Assembly: GCF_000797445.1 (NCBI RefSeq) | Contig: NZ_JSWF01000025.1 | Span: forward strand, 62,001 to 126,000 | Length of the DNA stretch: 64,000 nucleotides | Origin: Lacinutrix jangbogonensis | GTDB lineage: Bacteria > Bacteroidota > Bacteroidia > Flavobacteriales > Flavobacteriaceae | Direction: 5' to 3' | Part shown: piece after piece, positions 53,999 to 63,951 of the stretch | Layout: each line of letters opens with the position of its first letter | How positions within the stretch are numbered: the stretch's first letter is position 1 | The notes under the pieces: model-generated | Databases searched by the model: none | What the model was told of the DNA's origin: nothing | Seen by the model: the letters and a program-made list of their open reading frames with translations, nothing else | Program-made: the position numbers and the translations under genes

Positions 53999-56215
53999 AT
54001 GAAAAACGCAAAAAAATCAATATCCATCAATTTAAATACCTCTAAAATTCTCGTGTTTATTTGTTTTGTCCTTTTTAATTTTAATGGAGAAGCACAAGTA
54101 AATTGGACCAACGATGGGGATTCCTATTACAAATTAGAAAAAAACCAATTACTAACCTATACCTTACCCAACCATGATGCCAAGACAGTTATAACCAAAG
54201 AGCAACTGACTCCAACGGGTAAATCGGAACCTATAAATATAGCTCATTTTTCATTTTCTTCGGACCAACAAAAAGTGCTATTATTTACCAATACTAAAAA
54301 AGTTTGGAGACTCAATACCAAAGGAGATTATTGGGTATTTAACTTTAAAACAAATACGCTAAGGCAAATTGGAAAAAGCCTTCCTCCATCATCTTTGATG
54401 TTTGCAAAGTTTTCTCCTGACGGAAATACCATAGCTTATGTTTCAGATAACAATATATATGCTGAAGAATATGCAAGTGGCAATATTAAGCCCTTAACTA
54501 CAAATGGTACGGTTTCATTAATAAACGGAACTTTTGATTGGGCTTACGAGGAGGAATTTAGCTGTAGAGATGGATTTCGTTGGAGCCCAGATAGCAAGTC
54601 TATTGCTTATTGGCAAATCGATGCAAGCGCTATTAAGAAGTTTTATATGATTAACAATACAGATTCCATTTATTCTCAATTAGTACCCTTAGAATACCCC
54701 AAAGTAGGTGAAACTCCATCCGCTTGTAAAGTGGGAGTTGTAACCATAAAAGATGCCCAAACAAAATGGATAGATGTGCCAGGAGATGTTTCTCAAAATT
54801 ACTTGGTAAGAATGGAATTTATTCCAAGTACCAATAATCTTTTAATCCAACAATTAAACAGAAAACAAAACCAAAGCAAACTATACATAGCAGATGCTTT
54901 AAAAGGAACCGCAAATAGTATTTATGAAGAAACGGATGAAGCTTGGGTAGATTTATTTCAACTAGGCAATCCGTATGCAATTGATTATACCAATAATTTT
55001 AGTTTTTTAAACGACAACAAAAGCATTCTTTGGGCTTCTGAAAAAGATGGATGGAGGCACTTATATCAAGTTTCCCTAGAAGGAAATCCAGAGATACTCA
55101 TTACCAAAGGTGCATACGATGTCATTGATTTAAAGCACATTAATTCTAAAGAAGGTTTTGTGTATTATCTAGCTTCTCCAGATAATGCCACGCAAAAATA
55201 TTTATATAAAACGAAATTAAATGGAAAAGGGACAAACGAATTGCAAAGTCCAGAAAGTTTAAAAGGAAACCATGATTATTCTTTTTCTTCAAACGGTACG
55301 TATGCAGCACATATCTTTTCAAATCATTTTACCCCCTATTCTAAAGAGTTTATTAGCGTTGCCAATCACAAAGCTTTAACCGAAGAAGAAAGTATTCTTA
55401 AAAACATTAAAAAGCTAGAAGAAAAACCAACAACAGAGTTCTTTACCATCACCACGTCAGACAATATTGAAATGGACGGATGGATGGTAAAACCGACAAA
55501 TTTTGATCCAAATAAAAAATACCCAGTAGTATTTTATGTGTATTCTGAACCTGCTGGAACCACAGTAAGAGACATCTATAATGTGAGCAGAAACAGGAAT
55601 TACAATGGGAATATGGCTGAAGATGGATACATCTACATCTCGTTAGATAACAGAGGCACTCCTGCTCCAAAAGGACGCGCATGGAGAAAGTCCATTTACA
55701 GAAAAATTGGTGTAATTAATATTAATGATCAGGCTATGGCAGCCAAAGAAATTTTAAAATGGGATTTTGTAGATTCTGATCGAATAGCCGTTTGGGGCCA
55801 TAGCGGAGGCGGATCTGCTACATTAAATTTAATGTTTCGATATCCTAAAATTTACAAAACAGGGATTTCACTCGCCGCAGTTGCAAATCAATTAACCTAT
55901 GATAACATTTATCAAGAACGCTATATGGGCTTGCCTCAAGAAAATATGGAAGATTTTATTGAAGGTTCTCCTGTTACTCATGCAAAAAATCTAGAAGGAA
56001 ATTTACTTTATATACATGGAACCGGAGATGATAATGTCCATTATCAAAATGCAGAAATATTAGTAAATGAATTGATAAAACACAATAGGCAATTTCAATT
56101 TATGCCTTATCCAAACAGAACTCATGGCATTAGAGAAGGAGAAGGAACGTCTAAACATTTATCCACTTTATATACCAATTTCTTAAAACTACATTGTCCA
56201 CCAGGAGGAAGATAA
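53999..56215 (+). CDS. Dipeptidyl peptidase IV-like S9 peptidase
   Basis: 738 residues. Signal segment (ILVFICFVLFNFNGEAQ), DPP-IV beta-propeller with the substrate-anchoring DWAYEEEF double Glu, then a C-terminal alpha/beta hydrolase. Catalytic Ser is S602 in WGHSGGGSAT, Asp in GTGDDNVHYQ, His in NRTHGI. It cleaves X-Pro or X-Ala dipeptides from peptide N-termini in the periplasm. Confidence 0.94.
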   Translation: MKNAKKSISINLNTSKILVFICFVLFNFNGEAQVNWTNDGDSYYKLEKNQLLTYTLPNHDAKTVITKEQLTPTGKSEPINIAHFSFSSDQQKVLLFTNTKKVWRLNTKGDYWVFNFKTNTLRQIGKSLPPSSLMFAKFSPDGNTIAYVSDNNIYAEEYASGNIKPLTTNGTVSLINGTFDWAYEEEFSCRDGFRWSPDSKSIAYWQIDASAIKKFYMINNTDSIYSQLVPLEYPKVGETPSACKVGVVTIKDAQTKWIDVPGDVSQNYLVRMEFIPSTNNLLIQQLNRKQNQSKLYIADALKGTANSIYEETDEAWVDLFQLGNPYAIDYTNNFSFLNDNKSILWASEKDGWRHLYQVSLEGNPEILITKGAYDVIDLKHINSKEGFVYYLASPDNATQKYLYKTKLNGKGTNELQSPESLKGNHDYSFSSNGTYAAHIFSNHFTPYSKEFISVANHKALTEEESILKNIKKLEEKPTTEFFTITTSDNIEMDGWMVKPTNFDPNKKYPVVFYVYSEPAGTTVRDIYNVSRNRNYNGNMAEDGYIYISLDNRGTPAPKGRAWRKSIYRKIGVININDQAMAAKEILKWDFVDSDRIAVWGHSGGGSATLNLMFRYPKIYKTGISLAAVANQLTYDNIYQERYMGLPQENMEDFIEGSPVTHAKNLEGNLLYIHGTGDDNVHYQNAEILVNELIKHNRQFQFMPYPNRTHGIREGEGTSKHLSTLYTNFLKLHCPPGGR

Positions 56216-56490
56216 AATTTGATTTTAAAAGCTATATTCTTAATCAAGGAAAAACGAACTTAAAACGTGTATAACAAATTGTTATTTCAGTCTTTACTTG
56301 GGCAATACTTCAAAGTTTTGCTCTGGGTCGTTTTCTTTTTCTAATTTAGTTCTCTGAAAACGCGACTAAACATTCATAAACAAGTTCGTTCAAACTCCAA
56401 ACCGCCTCAAAACCAAAACTTCCCAAACAAATCAACTCCAAATCCAAAACAAAAGAGTACTTTCGCGCACTATTAAAAATAGCATTTATT

Positions 56491-56937
56491 ATGAAGCGCA
56501 TAAACGAGTACAGAAAATTATTTCAAGTTGAAGCACAACCAACGCTTGGAGAGCTTAAAAAGAAGTATAGAAACCTAGTAAAGGAATGGCATCCTGACAA
56601 GTTTCAAGATGAAGATGAAAAGGCTGTAGAAGCTGAAGTTATGGGCCGTAAGGTTATTGACGCTTACCACTTTTTAGTAAGTATTAACCCAGAAACTCAC
56701 ACTACTAATTTAGAAGAGTACAATACCACTATTACGTCGCCAATTATGGATTGGAAACACAAAGGTTTACTTTTAGAAGTGTCTTTTTTAGATGGTAATA
56801 CTTATGAGTACTTTGGTGTAAATAAAGCGTTATACATTAAGTTTTCTCAAAGCGATAAACAAACACGTTTTGCAAAACGTAGTATTTTTAAGTCGTTTAC
56901 CTATAGAAAAATAAAGAAAAAAGATGTTGTAGCATAA
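56491..56937 (+). CDS. J-domain protein with C-terminal KTSC-like domain
   Basis: 148 residues. J-domain with the HPD tripeptide (LVKEWHPDKFQDEDE, residues ~30-44). The second half (LLEVSFLDGNTYEYFGVNKA, then FKSFTYRKIKKK) resembles a KTSC domain. A J-domain stimulates DnaK ATPase; the KTSC part may bind RNA or a client. Own terminator. Confidence 0.85.
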   Translation: MKRINEYRKLFQVEAQPTLGELKKKYRNLVKEWHPDKFQDEDEKAVEAEVMGRKVIDAYHFLVSINPETHTTNLEEYNTTITSPIMDWKHKGLLLEVSFLDGNTYEYFGVNKALYIKFSQSDKQTRFAKRSIFKSFTYRKIKKKDVVA

Positions 56938-56964
56938 TTAGAAAAACAGAATTTAAACCAGAAT

Positions 56965-56997
56965 AAAAGCCTCAAAAATAAAATTTTTGAGGCTTTT
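56965..56997. terminator. Strong terminator after the J-domain gene
   Basis: Perfect 15-bp stem (AAAAGCCTCAAAAAT / ATTTTTGAGGCTTTT) with a 3-base loop. The T-rich ends on both strands could serve either direction. Confidence 0.9.
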
Positions 56998-57140
56998 ATT
57001 CTATTCTGTAATTCCTACGAAGGCAGCAATCTCAGATTTAAAAGTAATCCCTGCTTTTACAAGAAAGACAAATAGTTGTTTTTAACGCAAAGTCACGCAA
57101 CCTTTTAACACTAATTGCATCGTATTAATGTAACTACTCA

Positions 57141-57557
57141 TTAAAAATCACAAAAAAGACACTTTTACTTTTAGTATTATCACTTTTTATATTGTCTTGT
57201 AATAATGCTAATGATTCCAATTCTCCAGTGGAGAACCCAACGATTGTTGGCTCATGGAAATTAACAGGCATTTATTTAGATCCAGGTGATGGTAGTGGCA
57301 CTTTTGAAGATGTTACTAGTGAGAGAACTATAAATTTTAATGCCGACGGAACGTTTACTTCAAATGGAATCCTTTGTGATTTAACTGTGAGTTCAAATGT
57401 TTCAGTTTCTGGTACCTACTCTACTTCTAATACTACAATTGATGTTTCAGCTTGTAGTTTTGTACCATTAGAACTGAATTACACAATAGAAAACGCGCTT
57501 TTAATTATAAATTATCAATGTATTGAAGCTTGCCAAGCGCGTTACGAGAAACTATAA
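57141..57557 (+). pseudogene. Lipocalin-like lipoprotein lacking a normal start codon
   Basis: The frame is open from 57129 and encodes KITKKTLLLLVLSLFILSC, a good lipoprotein signal, then NPTIVGSWKLTGIYLDPGDG and INFNADGTFTSNG, a lipocalin-like lipoprotein of ~138 residues. But no ATG, GTG or TTG precedes the signal; the position where ATG is expected reads TTA (57141). The only near start is TTG 57192, which would remove the signal. Either the start was lost, a rare codon such as ATC 57147 is used, or a base is wrong. Confidence 0.6.
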
Positions 57558-57595
57558 GATTCTTGGCTATACTCTGAATGACAGAATAAACTATA

Positions 57596-59161
57596 TTATT
57601 TCTTTACACGTTGTAAATCTAAATCCTGAAAATCGAAACTAAAATCGATATTTGGTGAAATTCCTTTTAAGCTCATACTTTGTGCTTTCTTTTTATCATC
57701 TAAAGTAAAAGTAATAAAAGCATCAGCATTCATATCTTGGTATTCCCACTTTACGGCAAAAGTATTTCCTTTATAATATTGCAATGCTCCATTAAGTTTT
57801 GGAGAGCGTAAAAATTGAATCCATAGTTTACCTTTCTTTCTAAAAACTTCAGCTTTACCAAACCAATTGTCTTTATAAAAGCCTGTGAACTTTTTATGTT
57901 TAACACCTGAAGCATCTACAGCTGCGACTTCGTCCCATACTTTTTTGGTGAAATCATTACTACCAGAAGCTTTTTGCTTAAAATACGCTGCATATTTATC
58001 TACCCAATTAAAATTATCTAAGCCTAAATAGTCGTCTGTAATGGCATTAGCCACAGCTGAGAATAAACCTCCTCCATCATCACTAGTATTTGTTAAAATG
58101 ATGACGCCAAGATTAAGATCTGGAATCATAACGGTATTGGATAGCATTCCTGGCAAACCACCAGTATGTTCTACTTTCATATTTCCCTTTACATCAGATA
58201 AAAACCAACCTAAACCATAACCTGCAAAATGAGAATTGTATCTAGGATTTGGATCTGCACTCATAGCAGTATGCACTTTCCACATTTCGCGATGGTTTTG
58301 TTCTGAAAACAATTGTTTCTTTAAATCGTCTCCAAACTTCCCTTTATTTAACTGCAGCAACATCCATTGTGAGATATCATCAACATTAGAGAAAATACCA
58401 CCTGCAGCGCCATTCATCATTTCTTTAAAGGTAGGAATAACTCTAATCTCACCATTTTCAACGGCATGAGACGCAGATAAATTACTAGTATCTTTTATTT
58501 CGGCAAGTGAAGCGTAACTATTATCCATTTCTAAAGGTTCGAGAATATTAATTCTTATAAACGCTTCGTAAGTCATTCCGCTTTTTCTAGCAATAAGTTC
58601 TCCTGCTACTAAATATAATAAATTATCATAATCCCATTTGGTTCTAAAAGCAGATTCTGGCTTAAAATACTGAAAACTGGTAAGTAAATCTTCCATTTTA
58701 AAATCTGTACCATCGGGAAAAAACATAAGATCTCCTATTCCTAATCCTAAACCGCTACGATGTGTTATTAAATCTTGAATGTTAAAATTATCTTCAACGT
58801 ATTGATTATACATTCTAAATTCGGGAATATGATCTTTTACCTTATCTAACCATGTTATTTTTCCTTCTTCAACTAAAATAGCTAAAGCAGCAGTTGTAAA
58901 GGCTTTACTATTAGATGCAATGGCAAACTGTGTGTGTTCGTTTACAGGACTTTTTGTTATAACAGATTTCACACCATAACCTTTACTATGGATCACCTTC
59001 CCATCTTTTACAACAGCAACAGCACAGCCAGCAACATTAAATTTACTCATAGCATAATTAACTAATGAGTCTACTTGCTTAGCATTCATTTGTGCATTTA
59101 CGACAACCGTAAACACTAATAAAACTAAAAGTATTGATTTTTTAAATGTAGTGGATTTCAT
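57596..59161 (-). CDS. Secreted serine hydrolase of the beta-lactamase family (class C type)
   Basis: 521 residues with a signal peptide (ILLVLLVFTVVVNAQ). SxxK catalytic motif in AIASNSKAF, YxN in DYDNLLYLVAGE, and HTGG in VEHTGGLPG. A C-terminal ~130-residue DUF3471-like domain follows (FTGFYKDNWFGKAEVF). These are peptidases or esterases related to class C beta-lactamases; activity on antibiotics is not implied. Confidence 0.9.
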   Translation of the reverse strand: MKSTTFKKSILLVLLVFTVVVNAQMNAKQVDSLVNYAMSKFNVAGCAVAVVKDGKVIHSKGYGVKSVITKSPVNEHTQFAIASNSKAFTTAALAILVEEGKITWLDKVKDHIPEFRMYNQYVEDNFNIQDLITHRSGLGLGIGDLMFFPDGTDFKMEDLLTSFQYFKPESAFRTKWDYDNLLYLVAGELIARKSGMTYEAFIRINILEPLEMDNSYASLAEIKDTSNLSASHAVENGEIRVIPTFKEMMNGAAGGIFSNVDDISQWMLLQLNKGKFGDDLKKQLFSEQNHREMWKVHTAMSADPNPRYNSHFAGYGLGWFLSDVKGNMKVEHTGGLPGMLSNTVMIPDLNLGVIILTNTSDDGGGLFSAVANAITDDYLGLDNFNWVDKYAAYFKQKASGSNDFTKKVWDEVAAVDASGVKHKKFTGFYKDNWFGKAEVFRKKGKLWIQFLRSPKLNGALQYYKGNTFAVKWEYQDMNADAFITFTLDDKKKAQSMSLKGISPNIDFSFDFQDLDLQRVKK

Positions 59162-59208
59162 AAAAATAAATTTAAAAGATTAAAAGCGATTGGTATAAAT
59201 ATAAACTA

Positions 59209-60444
59209 TTATTTTTTATTCTTCTCTTCTATCCATCTACTCATAAACTTAGTACTTTGAAGCGTGTGGTGCATAAGCATGCTTCCTATAAAGTTATTTC
59301 TGCGATGGGTTTCTAAGGCGTTTTGGGTGGTTTCAACTTTAAACAAAAAGTCTTTAATGTATAATTGTTTATCGAAACGAATATTAATAATCTTCACACC
59401 TAATTTTTGCTTTCCGGCCCAGTAAATTTTACTTGTATATAATTCTACAGCTCTATCTGCAAAACTTTTAGGAACATCCTCTACAAACCCATTAGGTTCT
59501 AAATCGCCATACATACCTTCTGCTCCAATACTAGTAGTTACACAAGGAACACCATTTAGCATAGCGTCTAAAATTTTACCTTTTAAACCTGCTCCATAAC
59601 GCAATGGCACTAAACAGATTCTGTAGTTTTGCATAAGACTATTAATATCGTCCACAAAACCTTTTATTATAAAACCTTCCTTTTCATTATTTAGTTGCTT
59701 TGCTTTTTCGGTAACATAAGCACCATAAATATGAATTTCGGCTTTAGGTAGTTTTTTTCTAATTAGTGGCCAGATGTTTTGTTTTAAATGCAATAAGCCG
59801 TCTACATTTGGTTGATGTAAAAAATTACCAACAGTAACAAAGTGTTCTCTATTTTTATAATCTGGTAACTCCTTTTGGGATTTTAACGATATGGCATCTA
59901 TCAAAAATGGCAAATAGCATAGTAAATCATCATTAATAAAAAACTGTTGCTTAAGGATTTCCATTTCAACTTCCGAAATAATAAGTGTAAGATCACATCT
60001 ATAAATACTTGCAATCTCTCGTTTAGCAGTTTCATTATATAAGTAACTAACATCGAAAACGGCATTGTCTTTTAAAGCTTGGTGTCTTCCTCGTCTTAAG
60101 CAGTGTAAATCTTCTGTATCGAGAACTCTTAACGCCTTTGGACACTGCTCTGCAACTCTCCATCCAAATTGTTCTTCTATCATAAAACGATCGAACAACA
60201 CAACGTTTGGATTTAATTCCTTTACAAAAGTGTCGAAACTAGAATCGTTAAGTACTATGGTTTCTGTCTTAATATCAATGGCTTCTAAATCGAAAGCATT
60301 ATCGCTCTTTGTACAGGCAGTTGCAAAGGTAACATCGTAGTTTTCAGACTTAAATATTTCTATTAGTTGCATCATTCGACATCCAGCGGCAGAACTTTGA
60401 GGTTCTGGCCAAACGAAACCGATGATAAGAAGTTTTTTATTCAA
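59209..60444 (-). CDS. Glycosyltransferase (GT4-like)
   Basis: 411 residues. The N-terminal Rossmann half opens LLIIGFVWPEPQSSAAGCRM; the C-terminal half has FVTVGNFLHQPNVDGLLHLK, AEIHIYGAYV and LVPLRYGAGLKGKILDAMLN, the GT-B group 1 pattern with Lys and Glu-equivalent positions for nucleotide-sugar binding. Probably cell-surface glycan synthesis. No neighbours of a polysaccharide cluster are seen. Confidence 0.85.
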   Translation of the reverse strand: MNKKLLIIGFVWPEPQSSAAGCRMMQLIEIFKSENYDVTFATACTKSDNAFDLEAIDIKTETIVLNDSSFDTFVKELNPNVVLFDRFMIEEQFGWRVAEQCPKALRVLDTEDLHCLRRGRHQALKDNAVFDVSYLYNETAKREIASIYRCDLTLIISEVEMEILKQQFFINDDLLCYLPFLIDAISLKSQKELPDYKNREHFVTVGNFLHQPNVDGLLHLKQNIWPLIRKKLPKAEIHIYGAYVTEKAKQLNNEKEGFIIKGFVDDINSLMQNYRICLVPLRYGAGLKGKILDAMLNGVPCVTTSIGAEGMYGDLEPNGFVEDVPKSFADRAVELYTSKIYWAGKQKLGVKIINIRFDKQLYIKDFLFKVETTQNALETHRRNNFIGSMLMHHTLQSTKFMSRWIEEKNKK

Positions 60445-60496
60445 GTTGAAAAAATTAAAAGTGTTCCATCTAATAACGCATTTTTAGTAAAAAAAA

Positions 60497-60970
60497 TTAT
60501 TCTGGTCTTGGCGCTAAAGCATAACCAGTTCTCACTTGATTAGCCCATTTTAAAATAGCTGCAATTTGCTCATCACTTAATTTTGCTTCACCATGCGTCC
60601 AGGTGTAAGAAGGTAAAGGCATCTCTTTTGCTTCTACCATTTCTATTAATTCTTCAATTTTATGATCTTTCCTTTTTACTGAATTGTCTTCCCATGTAGA
60701 AACGTTAAAATGTTTTGTTCCATGTTTTACATGGTCTGCCATCCAATAGTTTACTGGAGTAATGTTATTATACCAAGGGTATCGGGTTGCACTACTATGG
60801 CAATCAAAACACGCTTCGGTTAGTATTGCTTTTACATGTTCTGGAGGTTTAGTATCTTCAAAAAAAGCAGTTACAGATTCCATTGAACCTTCATTTTTTT
60901 CTGGCCCAAAAAACTGAGCGATTACAAATACTATTAATAAAATTAGCAGTATCTTTTTTACAATTTTCAT
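60497..60970 (-). CDS. Membrane-anchored heme-binding domain protein
   Basis: 157 residues. N-terminal helix (ILLILLIVFVIAQFFG) then CFDCHSSATRYPWYN, a CxxCH heme site, followed by PVNYWMADHVKHGTKHFNVS, typical of the Haem_bd family. A His or Met further on (EMPLPSYTWTHGEAKLSDEQ) may be the second ligand. Periplasmic electron transfer or heme sensing is possible. Confidence 0.88.
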   Translation of the reverse strand: MKIVKKILLILLIVFVIAQFFGPEKNEGSMESVTAFFEDTKPPEHVKAILTEACFDCHSSATRYPWYNNITPVNYWMADHVKHGTKHFNVSTWEDNSVKRKDHKIEELIEMVEAKEMPLPSYTWTHGEAKLSDEQIAAILKWANQVRTGYALAPRPE

Positions 60971-61098
60971 ATATTTATATTTAATATTTTTTTAGAAATC
61001 ACATGCAGTTCGCTATTAATCATTGCCATTAATAGCGAACTTTTTAGCATGCGAGTTTCATTTTACTTAATTTTAAAGTCTAAAAGTAATAATTTCAT

Positions 61099-61662
61099 TT
61101 GACTACAGAAACCTTATACCAAGAATTAAATTATGTAAATCACTCTAGAGCGAAACGATTACACTATGCCAACTTGGTTATTGATAATCCAGATTTAATA
61201 CCTAAGCTCTTGGATATTCTTTTTATGGTAGACGATAAAATATCACCAAGAGCAGCTTGGGTTTTCGAATTTATGTGTGGCGAAAACTTAAATACTATTA
61301 TTCCGTATCTAGATCGTTTTACCGAAAACATTAATAAAGTACACTTAGATTCAGCAGTGAGACCTGTTGCCAAAGTTTGCGAATATTTGGTAAAAGCTTT
61401 ATATGGTAGAGAAAACCACAAAATTAAACAGGCTTTAAGTTCTCAACATAAAGAAAAAATTATTGAAGCTTGTTTCGATTGGATGATTAACGATGAAAAA
61501 ATAGCTCCTAAAGCCTATGCTATGAATAGTTTATTTCTTTTAGGAAGTGAGTACGAATGGATTCATCCAGAGCTTGTTTTAATTTTAGAACGCGATTACC
61601 AAATACAGAGTTCTGGCTTCAAGGCACGAGCACGACAAATTTTAAAGAAGATTAAGAAATAG
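61099..61662 (+). CDS. Helical HEAT-like protein of unknown function
   Basis: 187 residues, almost all helical (NHSRAKRLHYANLVIDN, ISPRAAWVFEFMCGENLN, DEKIAPKAYAMNSLFLLG), with a HEAT-like alternation. No ATG fits; translation probably starts at TTG 61099 (TTETLYQELNYVNHS). Located upstream of purB in the same direction. Function unknown. Confidence 0.7.
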   Translation: MTTETLYQELNYVNHSRAKRLHYANLVIDNPDLIPKLLDILFMVDDKISPRAAWVFEFMCGENLNTIIPYLDRFTENINKVHLDSAVRPVAKVCEYLVKALYGRENHKIKQALSSQHKEKIIEACFDWMINDEKIAPKAYAMNSLFLLGSEYEWIHPELVLILERDYQIQSSGFKARARQILKKIKK

Positions 61663-61803
61663 TGAATACTAATAAAAAAACTCAATCGTAATAGTTAAAA
61701 ACCCGTTAACAACTGGCAAAAACTTTTAACACTTAACTCTTAACTTCTAACTTTGTTAACTATCTTTATGCCTTTCAAAATTTGAAACAAAACAGCACAA
61801 ACT

Positions 61804-63147
61804 ATGTCATTATCTGCATTAAGTGCCATCTCCCCAATTGATGGTCGTTATAGAAATAAAATTGAAGTATTAGGTGATTATTTTTCGGAAGAAGCCCTTA
61901 TAAAATATCGCGTTTTAGTAGAAATAGAATATTTTATTGCCCTTTGCGAACAGCCTTTACCACAATTAGAAGGTGTTAACCCTTCTGTTTTTGAAGATTT
62001 ACGCAAAATTTACAAAGACTTTTCTACCGAAGATGCGCAAGCGATTAAAGACATTGAAAGTGTTACAAATCATGATGTAAAAGCCGTTGAATACTTTATA
62101 AAAAAGGAATTCGATAAGTTAGGCTTGGAAAAATTTAAGGAGTTTATCCACTTCGGGTTAACCTCTCAAGATATTAACAATACAGCAATTCCTTTAAGTA
62201 TAAAGGATGCAATGAACGACGTTTATGTGCCTCGTTATTTTGAATTATTAAAACGACTTGAAGCATTATCTAACGATTGGGCAGATATCCCAATGTTGGC
62301 AAGAACGCATGGTCAGCCAGCTTCCCCAACACGTTTAGGTAAAGAAATTGAAGTATTTGTTGTCCGTTTAAAAGCACAATTTAATTTATTAAACGATATC
62401 CCTAGTGCTTCTAAATTTGGTGGTGCAACAGGGAATTTTAATGCACATAAAGTAGCATATCCTAATATAGATTGGCGCGCTTTTGGAGCTGGTTTTGTAC
62501 AAGAAAAATTAGGCTTACAACATTCTTTTCCAACAACACAGATTGAGCATTACGACCATATGGCTGCTTTATTCGATTGCTTAAAACGTATTAACACCAT
62601 TATTATTGATTTAGATCGTGATGTTTGGACTTATGTTTCTATGGATTATTTTAAGCAAAAAATTAAAGCTGGAGAAGTAGGGAGTAGCGCAATGCCACAT
62701 AAAGTAAACCCTATAGATTTTGAAAACTCTGAAGGTAATTTAGGTTTGGCAAATGCAATTTTCGAACATTTATCTGCAAAATTACCAATCTCACGTTTAC
62801 AACGTGATTTAACAGATAGTACCGTATTACGTAATGTTGGTGTCCCTTTTGGACATACGTTAATTGGTTTTCAATCGACTTTAAAAGGCTTAAATAAATT
62901 ATTACTGAACGCACCTAAATTCGCTCAAGATTTAGAAAATAATTGGGCTGTAGTTGCTGAAGCAATTCAAACCATTTTGCGTCGTGAAGCCTATCCAAAT
63001 CCTTACGAAGCACTAAAAGGTTTAACAAGAACTAACGAAGCGATTACTAAAACGTCCATATCTAATTTTATTGATACTTTAGAAGTTAGTGATGCTATTA
63101 AAACAGAATTAAAAGCAATTTCGCCAAGTAATTATACTGGAATATAA
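61804..63147 (+). CDS. purB: Adenylosuccinate lyase
   Basis: 447 residues. Starts LSAISPIDGRYRNKIEVLG; fumarase-superfamily features HFGLTSQDINNTA, MLARTHGQPASPT and the signature GSSAMPHKVNPIDFENSEGN. It splits adenylosuccinate and SAICAR, acting twice in purine synthesis. Confidence 0.96.
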   Translation: MSLSALSAISPIDGRYRNKIEVLGDYFSEEALIKYRVLVEIEYFIALCEQPLPQLEGVNPSVFEDLRKIYKDFSTEDAQAIKDIESVTNHDVKAVEYFIKKEFDKLGLEKFKEFIHFGLTSQDINNTAIPLSIKDAMNDVYVPRYFELLKRLEALSNDWADIPMLARTHGQPASPTRLGKEIEVFVVRLKAQFNLLNDIPSASKFGGATGNFNAHKVAYPNIDWRAFGAGFVQEKLGLQHSFPTTQIEHYDHMAALFDCLKRINTIIIDLDRDVWTYVSMDYFKQKIKAGEVGSSAMPHKVNPIDFENSEGNLGLANAIFEHLSAKLPISRLQRDLTDSTVLRNVGVPFGHTLIGFQSTLKGLNKLLLNAPKFAQDLENNWAVVAEAIQTILRREAYPNPYEALKGLTRTNEAITKTSISNFIDTLEVSDAIKTELKAISPSNYTGI

Positions 63148-63165
63148 GTTACTCTTTTATTTAAA

Positions 63166-63200
63166 CAACAAAAGGCTATCTCTCGATAAGCCTTTTGTTG
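63166..63200 (+). terminator. Terminator after purB
   Basis: Stem CAACAAAAGGCTATC / GATAAGCCTTTTGTTG with one bulged base and a T-rich end, 19 bp after the purB stop; it may also serve the converging gene. Confidence 0.85.
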
Positions 63201-63241
63201 TTGTATTAACATGTAAAACTATATAAACGCTTTAAAAAAAC

Positions 63242-63784
63242 TTATTTAAAGAAACTCATAAGATCTTTAATTTGGTTGTTATCTACATCTGCACTTTGGA
63301 TGGTGTTAAATAGCTCAACCATTTTTTCTGGATTCATATCATCACCAAGAACTCGTGCAATACCAAATCCTGTACCTTTAGAACTTAATAGCACTAAAAT
63401 TTCATCGACAGTATCATCATCTCCTAACGTATTAATTCTAAATTTCATACCGTCAGAACTAAACTCCATAAGCTCGCTATACTTTTTATTTTTAAAAATT
63501 TGCTTCGCTTTTTCTAACTCTACTTTATAAGCAACCATATCACCATCATTAATTTTATAGCCTATAAAATTTATTTTTTTAAAGCTTTTAACTGTTTCTT
63601 GTTGGGCTTCTGTTAACTCTGTGTCAGAAAGATCTACAAGGTTTGCTGCTAAATCTATTTGCTTAAAGTCTGGTAAATCTTGATGTGCTACAAAGTAGTT
63701 TTGTATTGATGCTTCATCTTTACAACTTACCAAAGCAAGAGCTAATAAAAGGCTTAAACAAACGGTTTTTATAATTGATTTCAT
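63242..63784 (-). CDS. DUF4252 lipoprotein
   Basis: 180 residues from ATG 63784 (MKSIIKTVCLSLLLALALVS, then Cys), chosen because the lipoprotein signal begins there; an upstream start at 63817 lies in the repeat. The rest (FKQIDLAANLVDL, YSELMEFSSDGMKFRINTLG, VLLSSKGTGFGIARVLGDDM) fits DUF4252. Function unknown, outer-leaflet protein likely. Confidence 0.82.
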   Translation of the reverse strand: MKSIIKTVCLSLLLALALVSCKDEASIQNYFVAHQDLPDFKQIDLAANLVDLSDTELTEAQQETVKSFKKINFIGYKINDGDMVAYKVELEKAKQIFKNKKYSELMEFSSDGMKFRINTLGDDDTVDEILVLLSSKGTGFGIARVLGDDMNPEKMVELFNTIQSADVDNNQIKDLMSFFK

Positions 63785-63951
63785 GTGATTATTTATATTG
63801 TTTTTCAAAGGACACATGCTGTTCGCAATAATAATTATATTTGAATATAAAATATTAACAAGGGCGTTTCATGTGATTATTTATATTGTTTTCAATGGTC
63901 AAATGCTGTGCTATATAATAATTCTATTTTGTGATAAAATATTAACAAGAT
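63780..63951. repeat. Tandem duplication of an ~83-bp upstream region
   Basis: 63780-63861 and 63868-63951 are imperfect direct repeats: both begin TTTCATGTGATTATTTATAT and end ATAAAATATTAACAAG. On the minus strand each copy contains the start context ATGAAA, but the second gives only MKRPC and a stop. It looks like a duplicated promoter and start, perhaps the scar of a lost tandem gene. Confidence 0.8.
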
